The notes: a model not told the origin generated them from the sequence alone. DNA of 20,365 bases from Candidatus Zixiibacteriota bacterium (GCA_030670005.1 DAOVCL010000013.1:1-20365); one strand, 5' to 3'; positions 4,892-13,800 are shown, counted from the stretch's first letter. Program-made: numbers and translations.

Positions 4892-7382
4892 TCCCTGACG
4901 CCAAAGTCCTAAAGTCTTGAGCCTTGTAAGTCTCAAGGTCTGGGGGTTTTACTTTCAGATATTTCCAAGGGCTCCCAGTCAATTTTCGCACATTTCCACA
5001 CCAGCGCAGGGCCTCTCTGTCCTTTATGGGGACCTCCACTCCTTCCATCCCCTTGGTTTCTACAAGATACATTACCCTTTCTTCCTTCACTACAAAATCA
5101 GGCCGATAATGGCGTAAATACCCCTCCTGATTGTAGTAGGGGATATGGAGCGGATGTCTGGTAAGCACCTTAGTAAAGGCCTGCACCTCATCCTTTTCGT
5201 CAAGATAGTTCACAAACTCTTTTTCAAAACCACTGCGTTTGGGATAGGGCAAGGTTTCAAAGACCGACTTTCTTACCTTTGTGACTGGTTCAGAGGTATG
5301 GAAGGGTTGAGTCCCGCTCACCTTGAAGTATCTTGGGATACTAACCTTTTCTTCCTTTTTGGAGAGAGAATTGATCTCTCTGGAGAAGATTTTAACTAAT
5401 TTCTCTCTGATGGGAATGTAGTTGAGTTTTTTTACTATATCAATGTCTTCACCATCAACCCTCTGGTCAAAAAGGTAATTTCCGATATATGTCTTTACCT
5501 TTGGCACAAGCTCCGCAAAGATACTTGAGGCACCGGTCTTGGATGTGATGGCCTTGCAGATGTATGAGAGGTAGAGAGAGAAGTTTTCCGTATAATCAAA
5601 GGCCAAGATCCCCTCTCTAACAATTTTCCGCTCCAATAAGTCCCTCTCCCGATACATCACCTTTGGCAGCTTAACCTCGGAGAGCTTAAAGAGCCCTGAA
5701 GGTAGCTGTGGTATATCCAGTCTTGTTAGATCCGGAACAGTTCGGGTGAGCCCACCTTCAATAACGGGAATCTCAATGTCAAACTGAAGTTTTTCGGGAT
5801 CTACCATAATGGGGTTACTTGGCTCATAGGCTTTCTTGGCCGGAGTAAAATCGGCAATGAGCTCTCCCCTATCTATCTCAGCCTGCCAGAGCTGACGGAA
5901 GCGAGGATGGTCAATAACGATAAGCCTCTCCTCCCAGGTCTCGTCCTGAGGGGCCATCCTCCGCAAGCCCCTGCCTAAGGTTTGCTCAGGCAAGACCGGG
6001 GAATCAAAGGCCCGCAGGGGCACAATTACACAGACATTTCTCACATCCCACCCTTCCTTGAGCATCATCACGCTGACAATGATCTCATAAGGATTTTCAG
6101 AACTATCAATCTTGCTGGCCGCCAATCTTGCCTCTTTTAGGCCCTTTTTGGTGATTTCACCTTTCTTGTCAGTATGTATTTCCAGAACTTTCCCTGCAAA
6201 GCCTTGCCTTTCTAAATACTCCCTTACCTTTTTTGCATTTCTGGTCACATCCGTCATAATAAAGAGGACAGGTTTCTTACCTATATCCTTGAACTCCCTT
6301 TGAAACTCCTTAAGAATCTCAATGCCGGTGTCAATTTGAAGGCGGTTCCTTTTAACAAAGTTCTTGCCCAGGGGCTGAGGGACATTCTCAATCACTCCAA
6401 TGCGGGGGCGCTTAACGATCTTGTCCCTGATGGCCTCAGCCAGGGGATAGTCGTAGATGATATGGGGGAAGAGGTTCCCCTGGAGATCTTTGGGAGTGGC
6501 GGTAAAATCTAATTGCATAACAAGGCCATCCCTGTTACGCTCTTTGAGAGTTGCCTGCCTGTGCGTGTCCGCACGCAGACAGGTATCCAAGTAAACAATG
6601 GTCTTGTTCCACTCTAAGTCATCGCTATGGACATGGTGGGCCTCATCGTTCAAGACCATCAGATCATCGTAGTTAGAAAGTTCCATTCGCAGAGAATCGT
6701 AGATCGCCTCCTCTTCCCGCTTAGGCTTGGGGCCAACTTCCTTGGCCGCTGGATTGGCCGGTCCCTTCACCTCTCTTTCGTAAAGCTGCTGGATATTGGA
6801 CAGGTGGAGGATGCCTGGTGCGGTTCTGGGAATAACTTCACTCTGGAAGATGAGTTGTAAGTCAAAGTCTACCTCCCACTCAGGAGGTCTAAAGGGGAAA
6901 CCCCTGAAGATCCGATTATCTCCAAAGGCTTCCTTGAGCCTATCCAGCACGATGAGATTAGGAGCAAGGAGTAGGAAGTGACTAGAGTAGCGGACGTCGT
7001 TATCAGTGCCGAAAATTTTGTTGAAATATTGCCAGACCATTGTTAGGGCCATTACCCAGGTTTTTCCTGAGCCAGTTGCCATCTTGAAACAGTATTTAGG
7101 CCAGAGGTCTTTGGTAGGGTCAACTGGGATGCTTACCCCAAAACCCCTTGCAAGATCGTAGAGACTCCGGTATTTACAGACCTCATAGATGTAGATCAGG
7201 GCTTCAATTCCTTCCCGCTGGCATCGCCAGAACTTAAAGCTAACGCCATCGGGCAAAATATGTTCCTCTTTGAACCAGAACTCAAGGAGCCTCTTGGTGG
7301 CAGCGCTTGTCCCTTCGTAGTTGCGCCTCCGCCATGTGTTGATAGCTTGTTTGATCTTATGGTCTAACTCAATCACAGCCAT
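4866..7382 (-). CDS. res: Type III restriction-like Res subunit (SF2 helicase plus PD-(D/E)xK nuclease)
   Basis: This 838-residue protein would be the ATP-driven, DNA-cutting partner of the Mod-like methyltransferase. Motor motifs are in order: Walker A ATGSGKT (102-108), DEAH (246-249), TAT (294-296), motif V around VMMLKEGWDVRN (438-449), and motif VI EQTLGRGLRR (466-475). The nuclease site is YRPDFVV with Asp762 and VETKG with Glu775 and Lys777. It is shorter than many Res proteins (about 950) but complete in domains. ATG is 2 nt after the HEPN stop, with AGGGGA upstream. Residues about 267-277 are encoded by a palindromic insert between motifs II and III. The last dozen residues run into a toxin remnant. 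Confidence 0.9.
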   Translation of the reverse strand: MAVIELDHKIKQAINTWRRRNYEGTSAATKRLLEFWFKEEHILPDGVSFKFWRCQREGIEALIYIYEVCKYRSLYDLARGFGVSIPVDPTKDLWPKYCFKMATGSGKTWVMALTMVWQYFNKIFGTDNDVRYSSHFLLLAPNLIVLDRLKEAFGDNRIFRGFPFRPPEWEVDFDLQLIFQSEVIPRTAPGILHLSNIQQLYEREVKGPANPAAKEVGPKPKREEEAIYDSLRMELSNYDDLMVLNDEAHHVHSDDLEWNKTIVYLDTCLRADTHRQATLKERNRDGLVMQLDFTATPKDLQGNLFPHIIYDYPLAEAIRDKIVKRPRIGVIENVPQPLGKNFVKRNRLQIDTGIEILKEFQREFKDIGKKPVLFIMTDVTRNAKKVREYLERQGFAGKVLEIHTDKKGEITKKGLKEARLAASKIDSSENPYEIIVSVMMLKEGWDVRNVCVIVPLRAFDSPVLPEQTLGRGLRRMAPQDETWEERLIVIDHPRFRQLWQAEIDRGELIADFTPAKKAYEPSNPIMVDPEKLQFDIEIPVIEGGLTRTVPDLTRLDIPQLPSGLFKLSEVKLPKVMYRERDLLERKIVREGILAFDYTENFSLYLSYICKAITSKTGASSIFAELVPKVKTYIGNYLFDQRVDGEDIDIVKKLNYIPIREKLVKIFSREINSLSKKEEKVSIPRYFKVSGTQPFHTSEPVTKVRKSVFETLPYPKRSGFEKEFVNYLDEKDEVQAFTKVLTRHPLHIPYYNQEGYLRHYRPDFVVKEERVMYLVETKGMEGVEVPIKDREALRWCGNVRKLTGSPWKYLKVKPPDLETYKAQDFRTLASGTEVRPCGA
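6554..6583. repeat. Palindromic element copy A, inside res
   Basis: The + strand reads CCTGCCTGTGCGTG, then TCC, then GCACGCAGACAGG: a stem-loop with CCTGCCTG paired to CAGACAGG, a TG bulge, CGTG/CACG and a four-base loop. On the coding strand it supplies TCLRADTHRQA of Res without breaking the frame. The same sequence minus TCC occurs at 8187-8213 in the methyltransferase gene. Confidence 0.8.
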
Positions 7383-7384
7383 TG

Positions 7385-7780
7385 TCAGTCCCCTGCTCTT
7401 GCACGGATCTCCGTTATCAGTTCCATTGCCTTGTCTATATCGGCCTTAATTTCCTCGTATTCGTATTCCACGGGAGGACCTGGAGGATAACGATCCTCGA
7501 TGTAGTACCGCGATACTTTTTCACAGAGATCTAAGAAATCATTGAAGCTATCATCAAAGGCCGTTATTTGATTGAGGAGGGCATCAAGCTCATGAATCTT
7601 TGGGGGTTTCTTTCCATGCAGGACAAGGTAACCTTTGAGATACTTTTCAACACCTTGTTGGATATGATAGGCAATAGAATCAGTGTAGCCCCGCTCATCA
7701 TAGAGCAACTGGGCCGTTTCTATATCATGCCTGCCTCTTTCAAACCACTCCTCAGCCTGCTTTTTGAAGGCTTTATCCAT
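7385..7780 (-). CDS. HEPN domain protein, partner of the adjacent MNT protein
   Basis: The 131-residue, all-helical protein matches the pfam05168-type HEPN pattern: WFERGRHDIETAQLLYDERG, an AYHIQQGVEKYLKGYL helix, HGKKPPKIHELDALL, and a distal RYYIEDRYPPG (91-101) before the last helix. In this family HEPN proteins pair with small nucleotidyltransferases, either as MntA-HepT toxin-antitoxin modules or as HI0074-HI0073-like complexes. The toxic RNase motif R-x4-6-H is not evident; RYP replaces it. I chose ATG 7780 (GGAGG seven bases upstream) over an upstream TTG at 7813, which lacks a good ribosome-binding site. It overlaps the MNT gene by 8 nt and ends 2 nt before res. Confidence 0.85.
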   Translation of the reverse strand: MDKAFKKQAEEWFERGRHDIETAQLLYDERGYTDSIAYHIQQGVEKYLKGYLVLHGKKPPKIHELDALLNQITAFDDSFNDFLDLCEKVSRYYIEDRYPPGPPVEYEYEEIKADIDKAMELITEIRARAGD

Positions 7781-8102
7781 AAAGAACCTCCCCTTTTTCA
7801 AAAACTTCTTCAAGAAAAAAATCCTTTATGGCAGTTCTCTCTTCAATCTCTTTCTCAGTATAAACAAGAGGTGAGACAGCAAGGGTTCGGCTGACATCCC
7901 GTAAAAGCCTTTTCACTTCAACCCATCTGTCAATGGGTCTCTTATCTGTGTTCTTGATAATGAGAAGGTCAATATCGCTGTCCTCCGTCGGCTCTCCATA
8001 AGCATAGGAGCCGAAAAGGATGACCTTCTTTGGTTTATATACTTTTATTATTCTGTCTGCGATCTCAATGATTATCCTTCTAACTCCTGCATCGGTTGTC
8101 AT
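7773..8102 (-). CDS. Minimal nucleotidyltransferase (MNT) domain protein
   Basis: This 109-residue protein has the polymerase-beta-like signature GSYAYGEPTEDSDIDLLI (31-48): Gly31-Ser32 and the metal-binding pair Asp43 and Asp45. In MntA-HepT systems such a protein AMPylates the HEPN toxin to silence it; in HI0073-HI0074-type pairs the role is unclear. The third carboxylate usually found on the later strand (pattern vDvvv) is not seen; that position reads AVSPLVYTEKE. Its ATG overlaps the methyltransferase TGA (ATGA), and its end overlaps the HEPN start, so it is translationally coupled on both sides. Confidence 0.88.
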   Translation of the reverse strand: MTTDAGVRRIIIEIADRIIKVYKPKKVILFGSYAYGEPTEDSDIDLLIIKNTDKRPIDRWVEVKRLLRDVSRTLAVSPLVYTEKEIEERTAIKDFFLEEVFEKGEVLYG

Positions 8103-9871
8103 AGCTCTATCTCCAGAAGCTTGTTGGTGTCATTCCCAAAAATATCCACCACTTTGACCAGAACCTGATACCTCTCAACCTTCTCACCTGTCTGCGTGCC
8201 ACGCACAGGCAGGTAGGTGTGAGAGCATTTTGTTTCAAGGCTCGGATGCTTTCTTGTCCTGAAGGATTGCCACATATTGTGGAATGTATCGTTCTTGTTG
8301 TCAAAATCCACAGCCCAGTAGTCAATGTAGTCGGTGAACTTCCCGACCTTCTCTTTTACTTCTCCGGGGAGATATTCAGGGTTAGAGATGACAAATTCCT
8401 TCAGGGCAATGGTCAAGATTTTTCCACTCAACTTGTGCTCTAATTCAAGGTAGTTCAGGTCAAAGAATTTCACCTCTTCCCTGGCAGCATCCCTTACCTC
8501 TAAAGCCTCCCTGGGGATCTGCACCAGCCGAATATTGACTGAATACTCATCGCCAATTCTGTCCACTAAATCATGGAGGCCCATCTCAAAGTCCCAACCC
8601 AGGATGTCCACTGACTTTACCCCTACCGACGCACACTCCTTGACTGTCTCCCTTATTTCCCGCTCGGTAATAATGGAGTCTACATCCCCGATATGCACCA
8701 TACGGCCTGCTTTCTTGCCATGAAGGATAGTATAACCTGAAAAAGGTTCTGCCCGGTAGAGCTTCAGGATAAAGTCAATGTAGCGGCTGACACCATTCTC
8801 CTTCAGCTTCGCCTTCTGATATTTCCCAAGGTTCAGGACTTCAAAGGGTTTGCAGTCAGGCATATCTAAAAGCCGCTTGCGGGTGGTATGGATGGCAAAC
8901 TTGGATAGGTCTGCCCCGATCCAGCGACGGCCCAATTTCTCCGCGACAGCTAAAGTTGTCCCTGAACCACAAAAGAAATCGGCTACAAGGTTACCTTCGT
9001 TACTTCCTATCTTGATTATCCTTTCCATAAGTGCTTCCGATTTTTGTGTAGGAAAATACAATTTTTCATAATCTGTTGGACTTGTTATTTTGGGAATGTC
9101 CGCCCACCAGTCATTAACTGGGGTTCCTTCTGGTCTCAGCCCCTTTTCAGCATACACACCTTTTACCCTCGTCCTGCCTCTTTGCACAGTTCCCTCAGAA
9201 TATGGTCTGTATTGAGTATTAAAGACCCAGCTATCACCCTTAGTATGCCAGAGTATGATATCGTGTTTGTTGGGAAACTCATTTCGAGGGATTCCACCAC
9301 CGCTATAGCACCAAACTACCTCATTCCTAAAATTCTCCTTCCCAAAAATCTCATCCATCATAATCTTCACATAATGCCCCACATGCCAGTCTAAATGCAC
9401 ATAGATAGAGCCGCTATCCGCCAGCAGTTCCCGCATCAAGACCAGCCGGTCATAGATCATCTGGAGGTAGGAATCCAGGCCTCTGCCCCAGGTGTCTCGA
9501 TAGGCTTTCTCCTCAATTACCGATGCCTCTTTTGTCCATTTCAGATCACCGAGTTTAATGTTGATGGAGAAGTCTGCCCCAGTAGCAAAAGGCGGGTCGA
9601 TATAGATGAGGTTAATCTTTCCGGCAAACTTGGGAAGGAGGCTGGCCATAATGTATTTGTTGTCGCCCCAGATGAGCTTATTGCGCCAGAGTTCATCTCT
9701 TGCCTGCTTGGTAAAGAGATCCCTCTGGGCTTTCTCCCTGTCCGCCTTGGACTCATTGATGGTCTCCACCACCTGAAAGGGAAGGATAACCCTCTCTACC
9801 TCTGTCCGCTTCCCCGGCCAGTAGAGCCCAGTCTGGTTGACCTTATTTGCTTTTGCCTCGTTCTTAGGCAT
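8099..9871 (-). CDS. mod: Adenine-specific DNA methyltransferase, type III Mod-like
   Basis: A beta-class N6-adenine methyltransferase: the catalytic motif IDPPF (about residues 91-95 from ATG 9871) comes before the SAM-binding motif FFCGSGTT (about 299-306), with target recognition expected between and after. At 590 residues it fits Mod subunits. The C-terminal region has the conserved YIDYWAVDFD, FHNMWQSFRTRKHP and VKVVDIFGNDT stretches. ATG 9871 is preferred to the TTG two codons earlier because GGGGA lies six bases before it. It should protect host sites and, with Res, form the restriction complex. About residues 553-562 come from palindromic element B. It heads the operon mod-MNT-HEPN-res. 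Confidence 0.9.
   Translation of the reverse strand: MPKNEAKANKVNQTGLYWPGKRTEVERVILPFQVVETINESKADREKAQRDLFTKQARDELWRNKLIWGDNKYIMASLLPKFAGKINLIYIDPPFATGADFSINIKLGDLKWTKEASVIEEKAYRDTWGRGLDSYLQMIYDRLVLMRELLADSGSIYVHLDWHVGHYVKIMMDEIFGKENFRNEVVWCYSGGGIPRNEFPNKHDIILWHTKGDSWVFNTQYRPYSEGTVQRGRTRVKGVYAEKGLRPEGTPVNDWWADIPKITSPTDYEKLYFPTQKSEALMERIIKIGSNEGNLVADFFCGSGTTLAVAEKLGRRWIGADLSKFAIHTTRKRLLDMPDCKPFEVLNLGKYQKAKLKENGVSRYIDFILKLYRAEPFSGYTILHGKKAGRMVHIGDVDSIITEREIRETVKECASVGVKSVDILGWDFEMGLHDLVDRIGDEYSVNIRLVQIPREALEVRDAAREEVKFFDLNYLELEHKLSGKILTIALKEFVISNPEYLPGEVKEKVGKFTDYIDYWAVDFDNKNDTFHNMWQSFRTRKHPSLETKCSHTYLPVRGTQTGEKVERYQVLVKVVDIFGNDTNKLLEIEL
8187..8213. repeat. Palindromic element copy B, inside the methyltransferase gene
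   Basis: The reverse complement reads CCTGCCTGTGCGTG followed by GCACGCAGACAGG with overlap at the centre: 27 nt, identical to copy A at 6554-6583 except that three loop bases (TCC) are missing. It lies in the opposite direction relative to its host reading frame compared with copy A. It supplies about residues YLPVRGTQTG near the C-terminus. Confidence 0.8.
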
Positions 9872-9889
9872 AGTCAATCCCCTAATTTA

Positions 9890-9912
9890 AAAGACTGTAT
9901 GCGATTGTCTTT
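9890..9912. promoter_or_regulatory. Inverted repeat between ftsY and mod
   Basis: AAAGAC (9890-9895) and GTCTTT (9907-9912) form a perfect 6-bp inverted repeat around 11 bases, just upstream of the mod ribosome-binding site. On the minus strand a TTTTAAATTA stretch follows, so it may be a weak terminator for smc-ftsY, or an operator controlling the restriction operon. No strong promoter hexamers are evident in the 54-bp gap. Confidence 0.4.
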
Positions 9913-9925
9913 AATAAATCTGGGT

Positions 9926-10867
9926 TCAGGCTCTTTTCTTCGAATCTACCCCCAGTTCCACTTGGGCCTCCTCAAAGAGGGCATCGATGAACTCATCGGG
10001 ATCAAACAATTCCAGATCCTCTATCTTCTCCCCTGTTCCCACAAACCGCACGGGAAACCCCAGCTTCTCCTTTATGGCCACCACTATCCCCCCCTTGGCC
10101 GTCCCATCCAGCTTGGCCAGAACCAATCCGGTCACCCCCACCCCCTCATTGAAGAGCTTGGCCTGGGAGATGGCATTCTGGCCGGTGGTGGCATCCAGGA
10201 CCAGAAGGACCTCGTGGGGGCTACCCGGTAACCTCTTTCCCAGAACCCTCTTTATCTTCTTCAGCTCCTCCATCAGGTTTACCTTGGTATGCAGTCTCCC
10301 TGCGGTATCCACGATGAGCAGATCGTAACCTCTAACTATAGCCGCCTCCAGGGCATCATAGGCCACGGAGGCCGGATCAGCCCCAGGGCGGTTTTTGACC
10401 AGATCAGCCCCAGAAAATTGGGCCCAGAGGGACAATTGCTCTGTCCCTGCCGCCCGAAAGGTGTCTGAGGCGGCCAAAAGCACCCGATAGCCCTCCCTTC
10501 GGTAGAGATGGGAGAGCTTCCCTATGGTGGTTGTCTTGCCGGTTCCGTTAATTCCTACCGCCATTATCACCCAAGGCTTGGTCCGAGGCCTGAGATCAAT
10601 CCCTTCACCCTCCCCCATAATCACCTTCAACCTCTCCTTCAAGGCCTCGATCAAAAGGGAGGGCTCCCTCAGCCCTCCTTTGGTTGCCCTCTCCTTGAGC
10701 CCATCCAAGAGTTCGGTGGTAACCTCCAGACCCATATCGGAGAGCATAAGCCCCTCCTCTATCCCCTCCCAGACCGTCCCGTTAATCTGGGATCTGCCCA
10801 ATACCTTAGCCAATCTTCCCCAGAAAAGCTCACGGGTCTTGGAAAGGCCTTGAGAAAATCTACCCAT
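9926..10867 (-). CDS. ftsY: Signal recognition particle receptor FtsY
   Basis: FtsY is the SRP receptor GTPase that delivers ribosome-nascent chains to the inner-membrane translocon. The 313-residue NG domain shows G1 GINGTGKTTT (105-114), DTFRAAG (135-141), G3 DTAGR (187-191), G4 AKLDG (251-255) and the closing GTGEKIEDLELFDPDEFI. The N-terminal acidic A domain of enterobacterial FtsY is missing, as in many bacteria that use a short N helix. The ATG directly follows the smc TAG, and its ribosome-binding site (GGGGGAT) lies in the last smc codons. The smc-ftsY pairing is widespread. Confidence 0.97.
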   Translation of the reverse strand: MGRFSQGLSKTRELFWGRLAKVLGRSQINGTVWEGIEEGLMLSDMGLEVTTELLDGLKERATKGGLREPSLLIEALKERLKVIMGEGEGIDLRPRTKPWVIMAVGINGTGKTTTIGKLSHLYRREGYRVLLAASDTFRAAGTEQLSLWAQFSGADLVKNRPGADPASVAYDALEAAIVRGYDLLIVDTAGRLHTKVNLMEELKKIKRVLGKRLPGSPHEVLLVLDATTGQNAISQAKLFNEGVGVTGLVLAKLDGTAKGGIVVAIKEKLGFPVRFVGTGEKIEDLELFDPDEFIDALFEEAQVELGVDSKKRA

Positions 10868-13800
10868 CTAATCCCCCTTCACCTTCACAGAGACCAGTTT
10901 AGAAACCCCTGGCTCCTCCATAGTTATCCCATAGAGGAGGTTTGTCTCTGCCATTGTGCGCTTGTTATGGGTAATGATGATAAACTGAGAATTCTGGGAG
11001 AACCTCCTCACCAGCCTAAGGAACCTCTCCACATTCTCATCGTCTAAGGGGGCGTCCACCTCATCTAAGATACAGAAGGGACTGGGCTTAACCAGATAGA
11101 GGGAGAAGAGAAGGGCGATGGCGGTCAATGTCTTCTCCCCACCTGACAACTGTCCCAGGCTGAATAGCCTCTTTCCCTCCGGGCTAACCGATATATCCAC
11201 CTCAGCCTCCAGGGGATCTGTCCCTGGCTTGAGCCTGAGCTGGGCCTCCCCCCCTGAGAAGAGCTCTCTAAAGACCTCTTGAAAGTTGATATTGATCTTC
11301 TTTAGGGTCTGCAAGAATTTCTCCCGGGCGGTGTAGTCTATCTTGGCAATTGTCCTCTCTAAAGAGGCCTCCGCCTCCTCCAAGTCTTCCTTTTGCGATC
11401 TGAGGAAGTCCAACCTCTCCTTCTCCTTTTGGTATTCATCGAGGGCCAAAAGGTTTACGGGGCCCTGCCTCCTCAGTCTCTCCTTGAGGGCCTCAATCCT
11501 CTCCGGGGTCACCTCTACCTTATCTGGCTCCTGAATTCCCTCTATCTCCACCCCAAAATTTTCCCTCGTCTTTACACTTAAACCCTCAGCCTGGGTCTCA
11601 ACCTGGGCATATTCCACCTCCAATTGGTGAAGCCTGGCACCCATCTCAGCGGCCTTTTCCTGGTGGGCCTTTAGCTGGCTCTTCCCCTGCTCCCACTCCT
11701 GGTTTAACCTCCTTTCCTGGTCGATAACCTTCTCTATGCTTCCTTTTTCCTCCTCTTCCTTAGAGGCCAATTGGGCAAGTTGCCCCTTTGTCTCGCCCCT
11801 CTCCTCCTCAAGTTTTTCCCTCTCCCATTGGAGCCTCTCCCTTTCCCCCTTTCTTTCCCGGATATTATCCTTTAACGCATCCTGAATCTCATCGATCCTT
11901 ACCAGCCTGCCCTTTAACTCCTCCCTTCTCCCCTCCAAGGAGATCAACCTCATCCTCCCCTCGTTCAGTCTCCTGGTAAGCTCCCTTCTCTCCGCCTCTA
12001 CCTTCTCCCATTGGGCCTCCTTTTTCCTCAACTCCTCCTCCATCTTCCCCCTTTTTGCCTCCAAGTCCCTCAGATCCGTAAAGATAGGAGCCAATTGCTT
12101 CTCCAGCTTCTTTCTTCTCTCCAGGCTCTCCTTAAGCTTGGATTTGACCTCCTTCACCCTCTGGGTAAGTTCCGTAAAGAGGAAATCGTCCCTGTCTAAC
12201 TGCCTCTCGGCCTCCCGCAACCTCCCCCCTATGTTCTCTCTCTCCTCCTTTAAAATTGCTATCTTCTCTCTTATCTTCCCTATCTCCTCCTGAGTGGCTT
12301 TGTCCTTCATTACAAGAGCCCTCTCCTCCTGGGCATAGCCTCTACGACTGGAGAGAAGCTGGGCAAGCTTTCTCTCCCTTCCAATGAGGGGGGGGACAAC
12401 TTCCTGGGAACCTCCGCTTACCATCCCCCAAAAGAGGCGGGTCTCCCCATCTAAGCTCACCCAGTTGAGGCCCTCCTGAGGATGAGAGGGGATCCTCTCC
12501 ACCACCACCCATCTATCGAGCAAAAAGTGCAAAATTGGCCTATATTTTGGGTCACATCTGACCAGATCCTTGGCCCAACCTATAGATGCAGGAGGTAGGG
12601 ATGGGGATGGCTCCGGGATCAGTATTCCATCCAGCGGAATGAGAGATGCCCTCCCTGATTCCTCCCTCTTTAATAAGAGGAGGCATTTCTGGGCCAAAGA
12701 TAAGTCCTCTACTATTAGGTATTGGACGGCCGGGCCCAGGGCTGCTTCAATGGCTTCCTCATAGCCCTCTTTTGCATTGATTAGATCTGCCAGGGCTCCC
12801 TTCACCTGAGGGATTTCCTTCTCCAATAGGGCCTTGGCCCCAGGGGGAAAACCCTCCTTTTCACTCACCAACTGCTTTAAGAGCCTGATCTGGGAATCAA
12901 GGGAGGAGATCAGCTCCTTCAACCTCTCCCTCTCGGCTGTCAGCTTCTTTAACCTCTCCTCCGTGGTTCGATGTTCCTCCCTCTCACTTATCAGGTTCCT
13001 CTCCACCCTCTTTAGCTCCTCGGTCAGCGTTTTGAACTTAGATCTTGACTCCCTTCTCCTCTTCTCAATTACTCCCAGCTTCTCCCTGATCTCTCTCTCC
13101 TCTTCCCTTAGCCTCTCCTCCTGCTTGGTTATCCCCTCCAATTCGGCAGAGAACCTCTCCTTCTCTGTTCCCTTCACCTGGTAGCCCTCCGTTAGGCCAG
13201 CAAGTTCCCCTCTTAGGGCATCCCCCCCCTTTTTTAGGGTTAGGTGCTCCTCCTCCAGCTGGGAGAGATATCCTTCCTGCCCCTTTACCTCCTCCTCAAC
13301 CTTGCTAATCTGAGGGGCTAAATCCTCTAGCTCCCCTTTGATATCCCTCCTCTCCTCCTGAGTTTGGGTCAGCCTATCTCTTAGCCTTTCCTCCTCCCTC
13401 CTCTCTCGCCGGGTCAGTTCCCTTAGGTTTCTTATCCTCTCCTCCTGGAGGGAGCTCTCCCCCTTAAGGAGGCCTACCCTCCTAAAAAGTTCGTTCAGCT
13501 TTTCCCTTCGTCGGGAGAGCTCTTTCCTCCTCTCCTTGAGCTTCTCGGCGATTTCGTCCAACCTAATGGAACCATCTTTTATACGATCTTCCTCCTGAGA
13601 GATCCCCTCTTTCAGGGCTTTCATCTCCTCCCCAATTTGCTCTAATCTGACTTTCAGCCTACCATAATCCCTCCTGGCCAGAAGAAGGGAAAGCCTATTG
13701 ATCTCCTCCCTTCTCTCCTCATACCTTTGGGCCAGCCTTGCCTGACGACCAAGGTTGGCGGTTCTCTTCTCCACCTCCGAGATGATGTCAGCAATTCTTA

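Noticed and set aside
4607..4912. 101-codon plus-strand open frame in the island
   Set aside because: The minus strand carries the Mod-like and ParE-like remnants; the plus frame shows no protein-like features.
7781..7813. Upstream TTG start for the HEPN gene
   Set aside because: No ribosome-binding site before it and 41-nt overlap with MNT; ATG 7780 has GGAGG at good spacing.
9395..10231. 278-codon open frame on the plus strand
   Set aside because: It lies antisense across the mod/ftsY boundary, has no recognisable domain, and both minus-strand frames there encode clear proteins.
10508..11047. 179-codon plus-strand open frame across smc/ftsY
   Set aside because: No family resemblance, and it overlaps conserved motifs of both genes on the other strand.
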